Source: Cenococcum geophilum 1.58 (taxonomy: Eukaryota; Ascomycota; Dothideomycetes; Gloniales; Gloniaceae). Taken from it: DNA of 64,000 nt. The stretch spans positions 62,001-126,000 of the forward strand of contig KV748278.1 of NCBI GenBank assembly GCA_001692895.1, written 5' to 3'. Shown piece after piece: positions 47,986-59,564 of this stretch; position 1 is the stretch's first letter, and every line of letters begins with the position of its first letter. Made by a program: the position numbers and the translations under genes. The notes beneath the pieces were generated by a model. It saw only the letters and a program-made list of their open reading frames with translations. It searched no databases and was not told the DNA's origin.

Positions 47986-48480
47986 TACCTTTTATAATCG
48001 CACTATCCTAACTATTTATAACAATACTACGGCTAAAATTAATAAGGCTATCCTTACGCGGCTTTATAGCTTCTTAAGCACCTTTTATTTTATAGACTCC
48101 GTAGAGTAAAATAGAGAAGAAAATTATATAAAACTGCTGCTAGTAGAGCTCCTATAGATATTTAACCCTAGTAGCCTACCTCTATTAAAGCTTTCCTTAA
48201 AGATAAGCGCGCCCGTAATTCTTTTACAAAACCTTTACCTTAAGGAAGGGCTCTATAATAGCGCCTGTATAGTTATTACGCGCCTAGGCTAGCGCCGTAT
48301 TAAAGCTTAGATACTTAGTAGTAGCTTTTACGGCTAGCTATAGCTAATCCCTTATATTAAGCTTACTTCTACAAAGGGAGAACTGCTGTTTATTATTAGT
48401 AGAAGATAGTTTTTAATCTAGCTATACTTTGCTATAATAATTTATAGGGTTAGTCCTTTAACTTTATAGGCGTTAATTTA
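47986..48480 (+). pseudogene. Helitron PIF1-like helicase C-terminal relic
   Basis: A plus-strand frame reads RLYSFLSTFYFIDSVEQN (with TAA as Gln), then LKISAPVILLQNLYLKEGLYN, VITRLG, LIPYIKL and FIISRRQFLIQL. This matches the C-terminal part of Helitron PIF1-type helicases (GAPVMLLRNL…G…RQFP…). The final conserved segment is eroded, and the Rep/HUH nuclease and helicase core are absent, so this is a truncated end of a Helitron. No 5' TC or 3' CTRR hairpin end could be fixed. Confidence 0.7.
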
Positions 48481-49435
48481 TAAATACTGGTTTTTACCTA
48501 CAGTTAGCTCTATATTGCCCTATCTTAAGTTACTATTATAAATAGTATTTTAATACTAGTTTCCCTAAATTAAATAGAAATAGATAATATTATATATTTA
48601 GAAGTTTTACTTTTATAATAAGGTATATAATTTTATTATATAACTACTTATATAACTACCCTATAGGGCTAGTAAAACTTTTATAAATGCCCTATAAGTC
48701 CTAGTAAAACCCTCCTTTACTCCCCCTTCCCTATTCCTTATCCTTATCCTCTAGTAACTCCTCTTTAAAAGCCGCCGCTAAACGGTGGAGTAGCTTTATA
48801 ATCCGCCCGTACTACCTAAGGTTAGAATAGATATAGGTAAATAGGGCTTTCTTTAACTTTTCTAACTCCTCCCCCTTATTATTATTATCGTTATTATTAC
48901 CATTATTAGCGGCGGCGGTAGTAGGAGTAGAAGCGGGAGTAGGCTATAGTGGGGGGGGGAGGTGGTAAGAGCGGCAGCAGACGCTATTATCTCTGTTATT
49001 TATGCTTTTTATAGCTTATATTACTAACTTATAGACTTAAAAGGAGTAGCGCGCCCCTTCGCTACTATAATAGTAGTTAGTATAGCTGCTATATAGCTAG
49101 CCGGCAAATAGTATACACTCTATAAATAGGCTACCACCCTATATATATAATGTATAAGCCTATAGGGCTATTATACTCCAGCTTTACGCTAGGGCGGTCT
49201 CTATATTTAGGGCCCTAGCCTTTAAACAGACCCCCTAGTAAACCCTAAGAGCTCTACCTAGGCTAGAATTCTATTATAGAAATATAACCTAAATACGCAG
49301 TAGGGGATATAGCGCCTATATTAGAGTGGTATTTATAGCGGTAGCTTTAACAGCGGTGGTAAGTATAGTAGGTAAGCGATTTTAGGGTAGGAGGGCGGTA
49401 GGCTAATTAACGGCCGTAAAGCTAGCCGGAGGGGG
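48481..49435. other. Low-complexity region, no gene
   Basis: Holds purine/pyrimidine-biased and GGC/GTA/TTA trinucleotide runs (about 48,880-48,960), plus a G9 run at about 48,951. It is perhaps the 3' tail of the Helitron or an expanded coding relic. No ORF is seen. Confidence 0.35.
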
Positions 49436-49725
49436 AGCGATAAAGGCAGCGGTAGTAGTAGTAGTGGTAGTAATAGGAGAAGGGAGGGACGGTTACTAGT
49501 AGCCTAAATAGTAGCGGCTAACGTAGTTAGAGTAGTAGCTAGAGCAATAGCTATAGTAGTAGTAGTGGTGGTAAGGTGGTAATAGTAGTAGTAATAGTAG
49601 TAGTAATAGGGTAGTAGTAGCATTAGGGCAGCAGTAGGGTAGTAGGGTAGTAAGGTAGTAAGGTAGTAGGGTAGTAGAGTAGTAGGGTAGTAAGGTAGTA
49701 GTAGGGCAGTAGTAGGGCAGTTAAA
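49436..49725. repeat. GTA-rich microsatellite/minisatellite
   Basis: Dense GTA and 'gtagtagggtagtaagg' iterations with no fixed period; related runs recur at 50,270-50,340. Confidence 0.75.
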
Positions 49726-50735
49726 GCTTTAATACTCTAATATATTTATTATATCTTATTTTTATTTCTACTTTATATAAATATATATATAAATAGTCCT
49801 TATAGTAAGGTCTTTAGTATATTTATAAGTATCTTATATAAACTTTTTAAAAAAAGAAATTTATTTTAAATATAAGATATATTCAATAATATAAAGTACT
49901 CTTTATAATAGTAAAAGTAGTATTATATAAAGTAGTAATAAAAGTAATAATAAAAGTAGTGAAGTAAAATTAATATAAAGATAGTAAAAATATAAATAAA
50001 AGTAAAAGTTATAACTAAAGTAGTAAAGGTAGTAAATTAAAAACTTAGTAATATTATATATAAAAGAGAATAAAAATAAAAATAGTAATATAGTATATTA
50101 AATATAATAGAAATATAAATATAAATATAAATATAAATAGTACTAAAAATATAAATATAGCAATAAAAATAAAAATAAAAATAATAAAGAAGGAAGTGAT
50201 AAAGAAAGGCGTAATAAAGGAGTAATAAAATTAGAGATAGTAGTAGAAATAGTAGTAAAAATAGTAAAAGAAATAATAGGGTAGTATTAATATAATAATA
50301 GGGCAGTAATAGGGCAGTAGTAGGGTAGTAGTATAGCAGTACTTAGTTTAAAAGGACAAAAGCCCATTATAGGCGCGAGAAATATATAAATTTTCCTTGA
50401 AAAATTTGCTTATTTTTCGTCTATATATACTAAGGTAGATATACTACCGCTATAATTATAGAATACTGTAGTAGTAGTTATATATTATAAGTATATACCT
50501 AATATATATAAATAATACTTACTTCTCTATACTTTACTTAAGCTTTTTATTAATCTTTACTACCCAGTATAGATAACTACTACGCTTTTAGAGGTTATTA
50601 ATTAATTTAAGCTTAACTTTATTATATGCGGAGTATATATAGAGGATATCCTTATAGGTGTACTTACAGTAATTAATACCGCTATATTTAAACGTTTAAT
50701 AAAATGCTTTTCTATTCTCCTAATTATTGTTTTCT
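49726..50735. other. AT-rich spacer with simple repeats
   Basis: Contains AAATATA iterations (about 50,100-50,190) and another GTA run (50,270-50,340). Segment 50,490-50,540 is loosely repeated at 51,135-51,180. No gene. The last 15 bp (50721-50735) are the target duplication of the next element. Confidence 0.35.
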
Positions 50736-51043
50736 AGGGGGCGAGCAACGGGCGCCCCCTGATGACTCTACAGTAGTAGAGTAAAGTTTGCGATACTAGC
50801 GCGTCCGTAGGCTTGTTACGGCAGCAGTGGTTCCCAAGGAGGTCAAAAAGTAAGGTAGTAGGAGCACNACAGGTGACTNGCAGGCGCCNCGCAGGCGCCT
50901 TNCAGGCGAGTCCCAAAAGGCAGGGAGATGGATNACGGGGTTTTCTCAAATAGAGTTTTCTCCCCACATGTACATAAGGAGTAGTCCGCGTGGGCCCAAT
51001 AGGGATCCGAATCGGACGTTAAGCAATGAATTATTATTATTAT
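50736..51043 (+). mobile_element. Short D-family LINE copy (3' end only), little mutated
   Basis: 308 bp, homologous to the left end of LINE D in the opposite orientation. It ends in an (ATT)n tail and is flanked by a 15-bp duplication TAATTATTGTTTTCT (50721-50735, 51044-51058), typical of target-primed reverse transcription. Unlike every other repeat here it keeps GC-rich sequence (GGGCGCCCCC, GGCGCC) and many CpA/TpG, so it was inserted after most RIP. It has five Ns (50868, 50879, 50889, 50902, 50934), each in front of a CAGG, CGCAGG, GCAGG or ACGG motif. A little-RIPped copy may also be the master sequence for a SINE-like unit using the LINE 3' end. Confidence 0.8.
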
Positions 51044-51058
51044 TAATTATTGTTTTCT

Positions 51059-52139
51059 TTTAGGAGTTATATTTATATAATCTTAGTATTACTAGTTTTA
51101 TGGAATAAGAATTAAATCTATTAGAGGTATAAATATAGTATATACCTAGTATATATAATACTTACCTTTAAATATACTACTTAAAACTCTTATATACTAT
51201 TTCTTTATCTATATCTATATATAGTAAAGATATTACTTTATAGATAAAATATATAATTCTTTTTTCTAATTACTAAATATTCTAGTATAATAATATAGTT
51301 TATTACCTCTTAGATAATAACTTAATACCTACTATTAGAGCTAATAAGTATTCTATAGTCTTAGAGTATACTTTAGCTATTCTAAGTATATATATAGCCT
51401 ATATATAAAGTCGTATATAATCTTACCTTAAAGAGACCTATATAAAATAGAGGGCGCTATTATATACTATCTTAACCCTTACCCTTCTTATCCTCTTTAT
51501 CTTTAATACTCTTTATTAATTATATAATCTTAAAAACTATTATCTCTATATTTAATATTAGGTACGCTCTAAAATAGCTATATATACTTAGTATATACGT
51601 AGTATATAGTTATATATACTAACTAGTAATCTGTTTAACTACCCTACTATACTCTTATTTGCTTTAGTATGGTTTTTACTTATTATAAGTATAGCGAGGC
51701 ATATATAAATACGCGTATATATATCTCTATATAACTAAATATCTATATATCCTCGTGTATATATATAGTATATACTTTAGATATTTTGGTTTATATAGTT
51801 GCTTAAGGGTATATTTAATTGCAAATCGGCTCCGTTATATAACTATTTAATCTATATACCTTTTAGTGTCGCATATTCTATAATTAGTGGCGGCTACTAC
51901 CGTAGCTCGTTTGAACCTATAATAAAGGCGATTATTTAGTAGCTCTAGATAAGGCTTTAGATTTAACTTCGCATAATGCGTAATTAACGTCGGTAAGCGA
52001 TTCGCGTGAGCCCCTCTCTGCCACTAGGCCTCTATCACAACTCCCTACTTTAGTATATTAATAGAGCCTCCTCCTTAGCCAACGCCCTCTCTGCAATCGA
52101 CGCTTTCTACACCTTCGTCTACCTCCCGTAGGAGCCGTA
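51059..52139. other. AT-rich spacer and left flank of element H
   Basis: 51,059-51,840 is about 80% A+T with 'tatatata' runs and no gene. From about 51,860 composition rises. TCGGTAAGCG at 51990-51999 is inverted at 54696-54705 and may mark the ends of element H, but ten bases is weak evidence. Confidence 0.35.
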
Positions 52140-53200
52140 GTAGAGTTACAGCAACGCCCGCGACGCCCACGACGCCCATAGTGCGCAGGAATGCGCGTCT
52201 AAGATGGACAGACGAGATAGAGGAGGCGATGTTAGAAGGCCTTGTTAAGGCTGTTAAGAAAGAATATTATATAGATAGCTCTTACAAATCTAACGGCTAA
52301 AAGATTGCTCTTAATTATATACTTACTATTTCTTAGCAGCCTATTACTCCTAGGCAAATTAAGAGCAAGTATAATAACTATAAGAGGGACTGGAAGCTGT
52401 GGAAGAAGCTCTATAACCTCTTTAGCTGGGGGTAAAACAAAGATAAAGTCGTACCTATTACTAGTGAGGAAGTTATAAAGGCCTACTTTAAAGCTAATCC
52501 TGCCGCTAAGAAGTTTTATAATACGCCGCCTGCCTTCCTAAATCTACTATAGGAGCTATTTAATAGAGTTTTAGCGACAGGCAGTTATATAAGGTCGATT
52601 AATAAAGTAATTAAGAGCTCTATAGACCCCGAACTTCTCTTAACGGTGGCCTTATAGGCGTTAGGTTTAGTAGATAAGGAAGATAAAAAGGAGGCTAAGG
52701 AGGAGGCTAAGGAGTAAGTAGATAAAGCCTTTAAATTAGAGTTAGCTCGCAGCTCTATTAAAGGTAGTTAATTAAGCTTACCTTTAGCCGAGTACCTTAG
52801 TCCTTCTAGATCTTCCTTAACGCCAAGTTAACCCTCTTTACTAGCTATATAGAAGCGGGCTATTAAGTAAGCTGCTAGAGCTACTAAATCTAATGTAAAG
52901 CGCTAGTGAGGAAGACAGCGAGTTATAGAGGCACTAGAGGAGACGGTAGAGAAGGTAATAAGAGAGATAAGGGCTATAAGAGAGTTGATTGCCCAAAAGT
53001 CTCCTTAAGAAAAGGCCTCTGCAGAGTTTATCTATAAGTTTAGTAACCTAGATCCTATAAAGTAACTAGCTGTTTTATAAGCTTTTAAGACGGAGTTTAC
53101 TGCCAAATTATTTCTTATACTGGCTGGAGTTATAGAGCTTCAGCAAAGCTTAATTAATGATATTTTAGCTAGTAGGAAGGACGATATATAGGAGAGTAAG
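52140..53200 (+). pseudogene. Myb/SANT-like DNA-binding gene of Harbinger-type element H
   Basis: A plus-strand relic with a Myb/SANT-like domain at about 52,196-52,470 (RLRWTDEIEEAMLEGLVKA, ITPRQIKSKYNNYKRDWKLW), then a PPAFLNLLQELFNRVLATGS block and a charged tail. PIF/Harbinger transposons carry such a second gene, whose product brings the transposase to the element ends. TAA/TAG stops occur at Gln/Trp positions. The start codon is uncertain (possibly an ATG now ATA at 52178). It is convergent with the transposase gene. Confidence 0.75.
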
Positions 53201-53319
53201 CTTTAGGTAAGATCTAAGTCGCTCTTTAGAGCCTTTATATATAGGCAATTAGTAAGTAATCTATATAGGGAAGCTATATAGATTTATATAATAAATACAC
53301 CTAAATCTACTGTATATTC

Positions 53320-54480
53320 TTAAGTAATTAGCCTACTAATTGCCTGGCAGTAACTCTTCTGTATAAGCTCCGTAATCTTATTACGTCTTTAGTTTATAAC
53401 TATATCGCCTTCTACCTCTATAAGCCCTACGTTATCCTTATCTATAACCTTATCCTCTACCTCTAGATTATTATCTAGTAAGTTATTCGGATTATTTATA
53501 TTAATAAAGTTATAAACCGCAGCTAAGGCGTATACTATATCCACTTATATACTTAAAGAGAGACGACGCCTACTGGCCTTAAAGTACCAGAAACGATTTT
53601 TAAAAACCCCTATAGTACGCTCCACTATATTCCTTAGTGCCGCATACTAAAGATTAAAGAGCTCCTTTACGTTCTGTAGTCTAATATTTACTTACACTTA
53701 TAAAGATAATATTATATACCGCGGTAGGGAGTTAGGGTTATAGGCGTATTAGAGTACCTAGTATTTACAATGTAGTATCTACTAGGTAAAGCTTTAAATT
53801 CTTTAGCTCTCGCTAAATTAAGGACTCTAGAGTCGTAAGTAGAGCCCTTTTAGCCAGCTACAATGTAAAGGAAGTTTATCTAGAAATTAACAACTATAAA
53901 AATATTCTGTAATAATCCTCCCTTCCTTCTACGCTATAGAGCTTACTTTATATACCCACCGGTTATAGAAACTGGTAGATAAGTACCGTTAAGAGCTCTA
54001 ATATAATTAGCAAAGAAAGGATATCGTTTAGGGTTATTAGCGATTTCCTCTGGAGTAGAGTTCTTAGGAAGCTAAATGACTTCCTTATATAATTTTAGAA
54101 GACTAGGAAGGACTTTATATATGGCTTTATAAGGCAGGAAATTAATACTAGAAGTTTATTAGCTGGTAGGTAAATACTTACTAGTAGATCGTTATAGATA
54201 AGTATTAAGTCACCTTACTCAGTAATCTATATAACGAATTGTTGCTAAATATTATTAGGAATATTAATAGCTTCTTAGCCGCTAATAGAAGCTTCGTGTC
54301 CTTTAAGTTGCTATATAGTTGTAACTAATTAAGAAGCTTCCTAAACACCTTAGGCCTTATACGAGTTAAATTTATAAGTTGTTGCTTATGACTGTAGAGT
54401 AGCTACGCCGTCTACCTTGTTCCTCGCTATATATTAGTATACTAAGTATAAACGCCCGTTAGAAACGAGCTTATTACAAT
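53320..54480 (-). pseudogene. HARBI1-like DDE transposase of element H
   Basis: Read on the minus strand: an N-terminal IRPKVFRKLLNQLQL block (about 54,360), the first catalytic block as FFANYIRALNGTYLPVS (about 54,020-53,970) where the canonical D of ALDGTH is Asn, then NIFIVVNF, STYDSRVLNLARAKEF, PITLTPYRG and finally FKNRF near 53,590. This is the DDE_Tnp_4 layout. The second catalytic Asp (YLADAGYS in intact relatives) reads as Asn, VNTRYS. Many TAA/TAG stops. The 3' end meets the Myb gene head-on near 53,250. Confidence 0.8.
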
Positions 54481-54702
54481 TATAAAGGTTAAGATAATAA
54501 CATTATATAAGGCTTGCAAATGCGATAGCAGTATCGCGATTAAGTTGTATGGAGTTGCTATATTATAAGAAGTCGTGTATATAAAAGCTCTAGCTTAAAA
54601 CGGAATATAGAATAGGAGCTTAAAGGCTATATATTAAAACGGTGCCAAGAACCTTATTTTAACTACTGTATATAGTATAGCTTGCAAATTTGACGCGCTT
54701 AC

Positions 54703-54808
54703 CGATATAGAGGAGCTCCATATTTAAACGGTATCAGATCTACCGAACAACACCCTTATATTCACATTTGAGCTCTAGTTCCGTTACAATATGGAGCCTC
54801 TATATTCG
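54703..54808. repeat. Small inverted-repeat (MITE-like) structure
   Basis: CGATATAGAGGAGCTCC at 54703-54719 pairs with GGAGCCTCTATATTCG at 54793-54808; the arms extend to AAACGG/CCGTT. The spacer is about 48 bp. No ORF. It overlaps the possible right end of element H. Confidence 0.5.
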
Positions 54809-55079
54809 TAACGAAGGTGTAACTAAACAACCCCTAAGTTAAATGTGGCTACTAATGCGCGTTCTATATGGCTAAAAGTGTAATACCGCCGACCTTTCCC
54901 CGGCGTTCCATTAGTGACCACGCTTAGCTTTCGCCGACCCCTATTAGTGACTATATTTAACTTTTCCGTAACCACACTCAGCTACACCCTAGTAGTTGTG
55001 TACGCGGTAATTATGTACGCGTAAATATATACGCACGTGACAGTTTCTGGAAAAGCTCCGTGCACAGCTCTCCCTAAGC
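54809..55079. other. Spacer, less AT-rich
   Basis: No gene. 'attagtgac' occurs twice (54,911 and 54,942). The GC level suggests reduced RIP or a non-repeated origin. Confidence 0.3.
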
Positions 55080-55400
55080 CATTAGAGAGCCGTTCGTATA
55101 GACGATTGTATAGGCGATAGTAGAGCAGTTTATATAGGTAATGGTAGAGCCGTTCGTAGAGTTATTCGTAGAGCTATTTATAGAGCTGTTTATAGAGTTA
55201 TTCGTAGGGCCGTTATAGAGCCGTCGTAGAGCCATCGTAGAGTTGTTGCAGAGCCATTCGTAGGGTCGTTTGTAGAGCCGTTATAAAGCCGTTACGGGGC
55301 CGTTATAGGGCCGTTCGTAGAGCCGTTTATAGAGCCGTTTATAAAGACGATATAGAGCCGTTTATAGAGATATCCGTAAAGACAATTATAAGACTTCCTA
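55080..55400. repeat. Minisatellite with a ~12-bp unit
   Basis: About 25 imperfect units of the type GTAGAGCCGTTC in tandem, with variants of 11-12 bp. Variation is mostly transitions (GCC/GTT, CGT/TAT), as expected if the array was RIPped. Confidence 0.85.
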
Positions 55401-55744
55401 GTATATTAGTGCTGCGTATTAGTAGAGCTTTAGGGCTCTAGATAGGGCTTTAAGTAGAGCTTTATGCTAAGCTTTTGTAGAGCTCTATGTAGAGCTTTTA
55501 CGGAGCTCCGTGCGTAGTTCCCCCTAAGTCCTATTCCGCGGGAGCTCTTAACTCTACATTAGTATAATAAATCTATATATATAGAAAAATTATTTATATA
55601 GTATTGGGGGGTACATGGCAAGTGTAAAAAGCTTAGTATTTTAATAAGGTAGAGATTAGGTAACTAGGGTTTTTTAAAGTACTTATTCACCAATAAAAGT
55701 TAATTAAAAAGTTAATTTAGTATATGAATGTTCCCCTATATAAC
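55401..55744. other. Spacer
   Basis: A few 'tagagcttt' iterations continue to about 55,500; then AT-rich DNA with a G6 run followed by TACATGGCAAGTG at 55,607-55,625, possibly a transposon end. No partner copy was found and there is no gene. Confidence 0.3.
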
Positions 55745-57509
55745 AGTCTATCTAGAGCAAAAGATATTCCAGTTTACTAAGAGAAGAAGAGGGAGAAGAA
55801 GATTAACCTATATAAGCATCCTCTAGACGTAAGCGGCCGGTAGAATATTATAGATACTAGCTTTATAATATAGTAGGGAATAACAGACTCGCCTAATCTT
55901 AGCTATATTAGGCTAGTTACGGGCAGTATTATAACCCCTAAGGCTATTAAGAATATAAGAGGAGTGCTACCATAGGAACAGTAAGGATTTAGTGTTATTA
56001 CCTCCCTATATACGTTTAATCTACTACATTAATAGTAGCCTTGGTCGCTATAGTCGAAAAAGAAGATTTAAGGGTCTTAGTTATAGAGATATCTCAGCTA
56101 TATTTAGCGGCTCTTTAGTCACCCTCGCACCGTCTCTAAATCCTTTAGAGGCAACCTTAGTAACAGTAATTATATCCATTTTGGTAATTGTTATAAATAA
56201 CGGAGAGCTATAAGCTGGAGCACTTAACGAAGCTACTTTAGCGGATCTTAATGCCAAACCCGTTGTCCTGGTAGAGTTAAAGGATATATTTATAACGGTT
56301 GTGTTTGTGTAAGAAACTTCTAATAATAAAGGGACAGCGCCTACCTATATAGACATAGATATCTATATGGCAAGTAATATGCCTAGAGTAGTGCGGTAGG
56401 GAGTAATAGAGCTTACAGACTTTAGTTAGGCGTCTATAAAAGATAGAGAAGCCACGACCGTAGAACCAGTAGGTTTTGCGCTGCTGATTGCCTCTACTAG
56501 GGTTATTTTGGATAAATCTTATCGCGATAAGTCTTAGCATACCCCAAATAAATTTTTAGTCGCCTTCTTCTTCTTTATTATTGTATAAAATATAGCTTTA
56601 GAAGTAGAATCAGAAGCTCTTAACTCTATTAATACCTCTAAATTAAAAAATATAAGAGGCCGCTCAGCTCTTTTAATATAGGAGTATACCCGTCCACTAG
56701 GCAGTAATAAGCCCATATAAAATAAAAAAGCCCGTTTTTCATTCTATTATAAATACTACACAGAGTTATATGCTGTATAGTTAACTTCTAACTTCTAAAA
56801 CCACTTAGTGTTAAAGCATGGCATTACGGTTAAGCCTAAAACTAGTTATATAAAAGAAGTAATACGGGATTAATTAAAAGGCCTTTACCTTAAAGCGTTA
56901 TCTTAAAATAAGACAGAAGAGCTAGATTTAGAAGTACTCCAAGCGGTCCTAAATAAGGAAGTTATTAATAAGGCCCTTATTATATTAATTGTTATATAAA
57001 ACTTACTATTTTAGATAGTTAAGTAGCTAGAGTTTTATATTCTTCTATAGTCAATTAATCCTAAAGTAGACGGCTATATAACTATAGCCCATTTAATAGT
57101 TAGTAAAAAGATCTATAACTTATAGCTATTGTAAAAGGATATTATATAAAAGAGGCTGCAGTCTACACTAATAAGTATTTATCTCTCTATCGATATCTAG
57201 ACCTCTCTAAATAATTACCTTCTCCTTACAATTTGCGGCCATTTTATAAATAGCTAGGAAAAGCTTATAAACGCTCTTCTTGGCCTCCGTATAGTAGCCT
57301 CCTATAATAGGGATAAGTAATAAAATACTTTCCTTTTAGTGCTTAAGGATTACGGGATTATATAAAAGCTGGGTGCCGTTATATCCGATAACCATATTGC
57401 AAATAATAAGCTCTGTTGTATAATAAGCAACTAGCTTCTTTAGGAAGAAGGAATTAAATAAAATCCCGTCTACCAACGGATCAGCTATTAGGGTTATATT
57501 CTTAACCTT

Positions 57510-59564
57510 TTTATTTTATTTTTTATATCCGTTATATTATACTATATACAATACTGCGCATACAGCCTCTAGGCTATAGCGCTATAGTTCTATATATATA
57601 AATCCTTTCTAGGCAGCTTAATATATACTAGTAGCTATATCCTAGTAGTTTATAGTTCCCTAGTAAACTAAGTTATTATAACTACTAAGGAATAAGAAAA
57701 CGGTGGGAAAAACTATAAGAAATTCTAATACCTATCCCTGTCCTTTTGTAATTTATTTCTGTCCTTTTACTCTCTAATATCTTTTTAAGAGCCTAGTAAG
57801 AGTTGCCTCCTTCTAGAATCCTATTTGTTTTATTCTTCTATAGAATCTTTTTCGCGTACTAGTTTAGCTGCTTTAAGAGTCTTACAGTCTTTACTATTAG
57901 CAAAGTGTTTTTCTTTACAATTAATGTAAAGAGGGGTAGTGTGCTTATAAGGCTTGCCTATTACTATACAGGTAGGGCAGCAGTGGTCTTTAGATAAATG
58001 TGCAGCCGTATAAAATCTATAGGCCCTAGTAGAGTATCTATCTCCTATATGGCCAAATTTTTAATAGCTAGTGCACTGCGTAGTAGGAGAGACTTCAAGG
58101 TATTTTACTACCTTAGTAGCTGTACCTGCAATTAATATCTCTTTTTACTTAAGGATTTCTTATTTTTTCCCCTCGTTTTCTATAGTAAAAACTATAGAGC
58201 CAAATCTATTCTGTGGACCGTGTCTTTTTACACTAAATAAGATCTATTTAGGTAGTCCTTATATCCTTATAGGATTAAAAGTCTTAATTTCTTCTTTTAG
58301 AAGCTTAGAGCCTCCTTCTCCTAAAAACGGTATAGTAGGAACCCTATAGGCTATAATTTAAACCTATAGTTCTAGTTTTTGTTCTCTTTAAAAGGTAAAG
58401 CAATTATGCTAGATATTCTTATGTATAACTAGAAAATCTACATTATACTCTTCTATAGTTATTAGGAGAATATTTTGTTTTCCTTTAGTTCTAGCTATAG
58501 ACGCTAGTACTAGCTTTTCTACTTATAGTTTTAATACAAATAGTTAATTAACTTTGTTTTATATAGAGAAGGTATCTAAGATTTAGTCCTTTTCGTTTAT
58601 AATTAAAACTAGCTTCCTTTCTTATAGCTGCTTTTTCTTACTTCTAGTAGAAGTAGAACTCCTACTAAAAGGAGAAGAGGTAGAATATAGTAATGAGGGT
58701 AGGGAGGACAAAGAAGGGAGGTCCTTCTTTAGCCTCTTTACGTAAGTTTCTTTAGTAGGGGCTACCTCCTTATAGAGAGCTCTTACTTCTTCGACTAGTC
58801 CTTTTAGAACATCTTTTATCTTTTTTTTTCCTTTTATAAAGGGATTTTCTCCTACTAGGACACTACGTGTATAGTCCTTTAGCTATTTAACTTATTCCTT
58901 TTTGTCTTCTTCTTCTTCTTCTAGCCCTTTATAGGCCTAGGTTAGGCTATCTAGAGCCTTTTATAGGTGTTGTTTTAGAGAAAGGGGAGAGAAGGATATA
59001 CTAGGTATACTAGCCGTAAAGGTTATTAGTTTGGTTATCTTTTTTGCAGGTTTTTAGGTTTCTTTTTTAGTAGAAGACTAAGAATATCCTCTTTTTTCTC
59101 CTGCCCTAAATAGACCAGGAGAAGGAGAAGGGGTAGAAAAAGTGAATATAGATATAGACTTATTATCACTTATTTCTATAGGAGGTTTCTTTTTAGGCCT
59201 ACTAGGCCTTAGCATTTTGTATCTTATAGGGGGTCCTTATACCCTTTCTCCTTACTAATCCTACTAGAAGATTTCTGGGGAGATTAAGCTAAAAGGTAGT
59301 AGAAAAACTAACCCCTATTTTATATTAGTAGTTATAGTAGTAGTTTTCGTATTTTTGTCCATACCTCGCTTATAAGCTAGGGCCACCCTTAAAGAAAATT
59401 TTCTATTAGGAGAAGGGGGTAAAACGACAAGTAAATCCACCTCTAGCTCGCTGGGAAGTAGGAATTAGGTCTTAAAAGTTAGAAAATCGATTGTTTTTAA
59501 TGGTAAGATAGGTATGCGTAAGTTTTAGAGTGTGGCGCTACCTTTTGGTAAGGTTGCATGTGCG
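57510..59564 (-). mobile_element. ORF1-only LINE inserted in the hAT gene
   Basis: A 2,055-bp insertion bounded by a perfect 14-bp duplication ATATTCTTAACCTT (57496-57509, 59565-59578). The left end is T-rich (a minus-strand poly-A-like tail). It carries a gag-like ORF1 (59,215 to about 57,780) and then goes directly to about 270 bp of 3' sequence and the tail; no endonuclease or reverse transcriptase is present. It is therefore a non-autonomous LINE with an intact insertion signature. Confidence 0.82.
57780..59215 (-). pseudogene. LINE ORF1 (gag-like, zinc-knuckle) relic
   Basis: Starts at ATG 59215-59213 (MLRPSRPKKKPPIEISDNKS). It has a Ser/Pro/Lys-rich N-terminus, a predicted coiled region (58,980-58,740, LEEEEEDKKE, DVLKGLVEEVRALYKE) and C-terminal zinc-knuckle-type sequence (58,064-57,880: KFGHIGDRYS…YRFYTAAHLSKDH, CCPTC, INCKEKHFANSKDC). 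Several Cys positions read Tyr. This is the ORF1 layout of Tad1/I-type LINEs, giving an RNA-binding particle protein. It is interrupted by TAA/TAG. Some residues near the C-terminus were read by eye, so its end is approximate. Confidence 0.75.

Noticed and set aside
49436-50345. GTA arrays as a CRISPR array
   Set aside because: No constant repeat/unique spacer alternation; this is a eukaryotic simple repeat.
51990-54705. TCGGTAAGCG inverted pair as firm ends of element H
   Set aside because: Ten bases only and no target duplication seen; noted as possible, not used for coordinates.
56277-56716. Minus-strand ORFs of 60-87 residues within the hAT region
   Set aside because: They are antisense to a plus-strand hAT relic that has the zinc finger and transposase core motifs.
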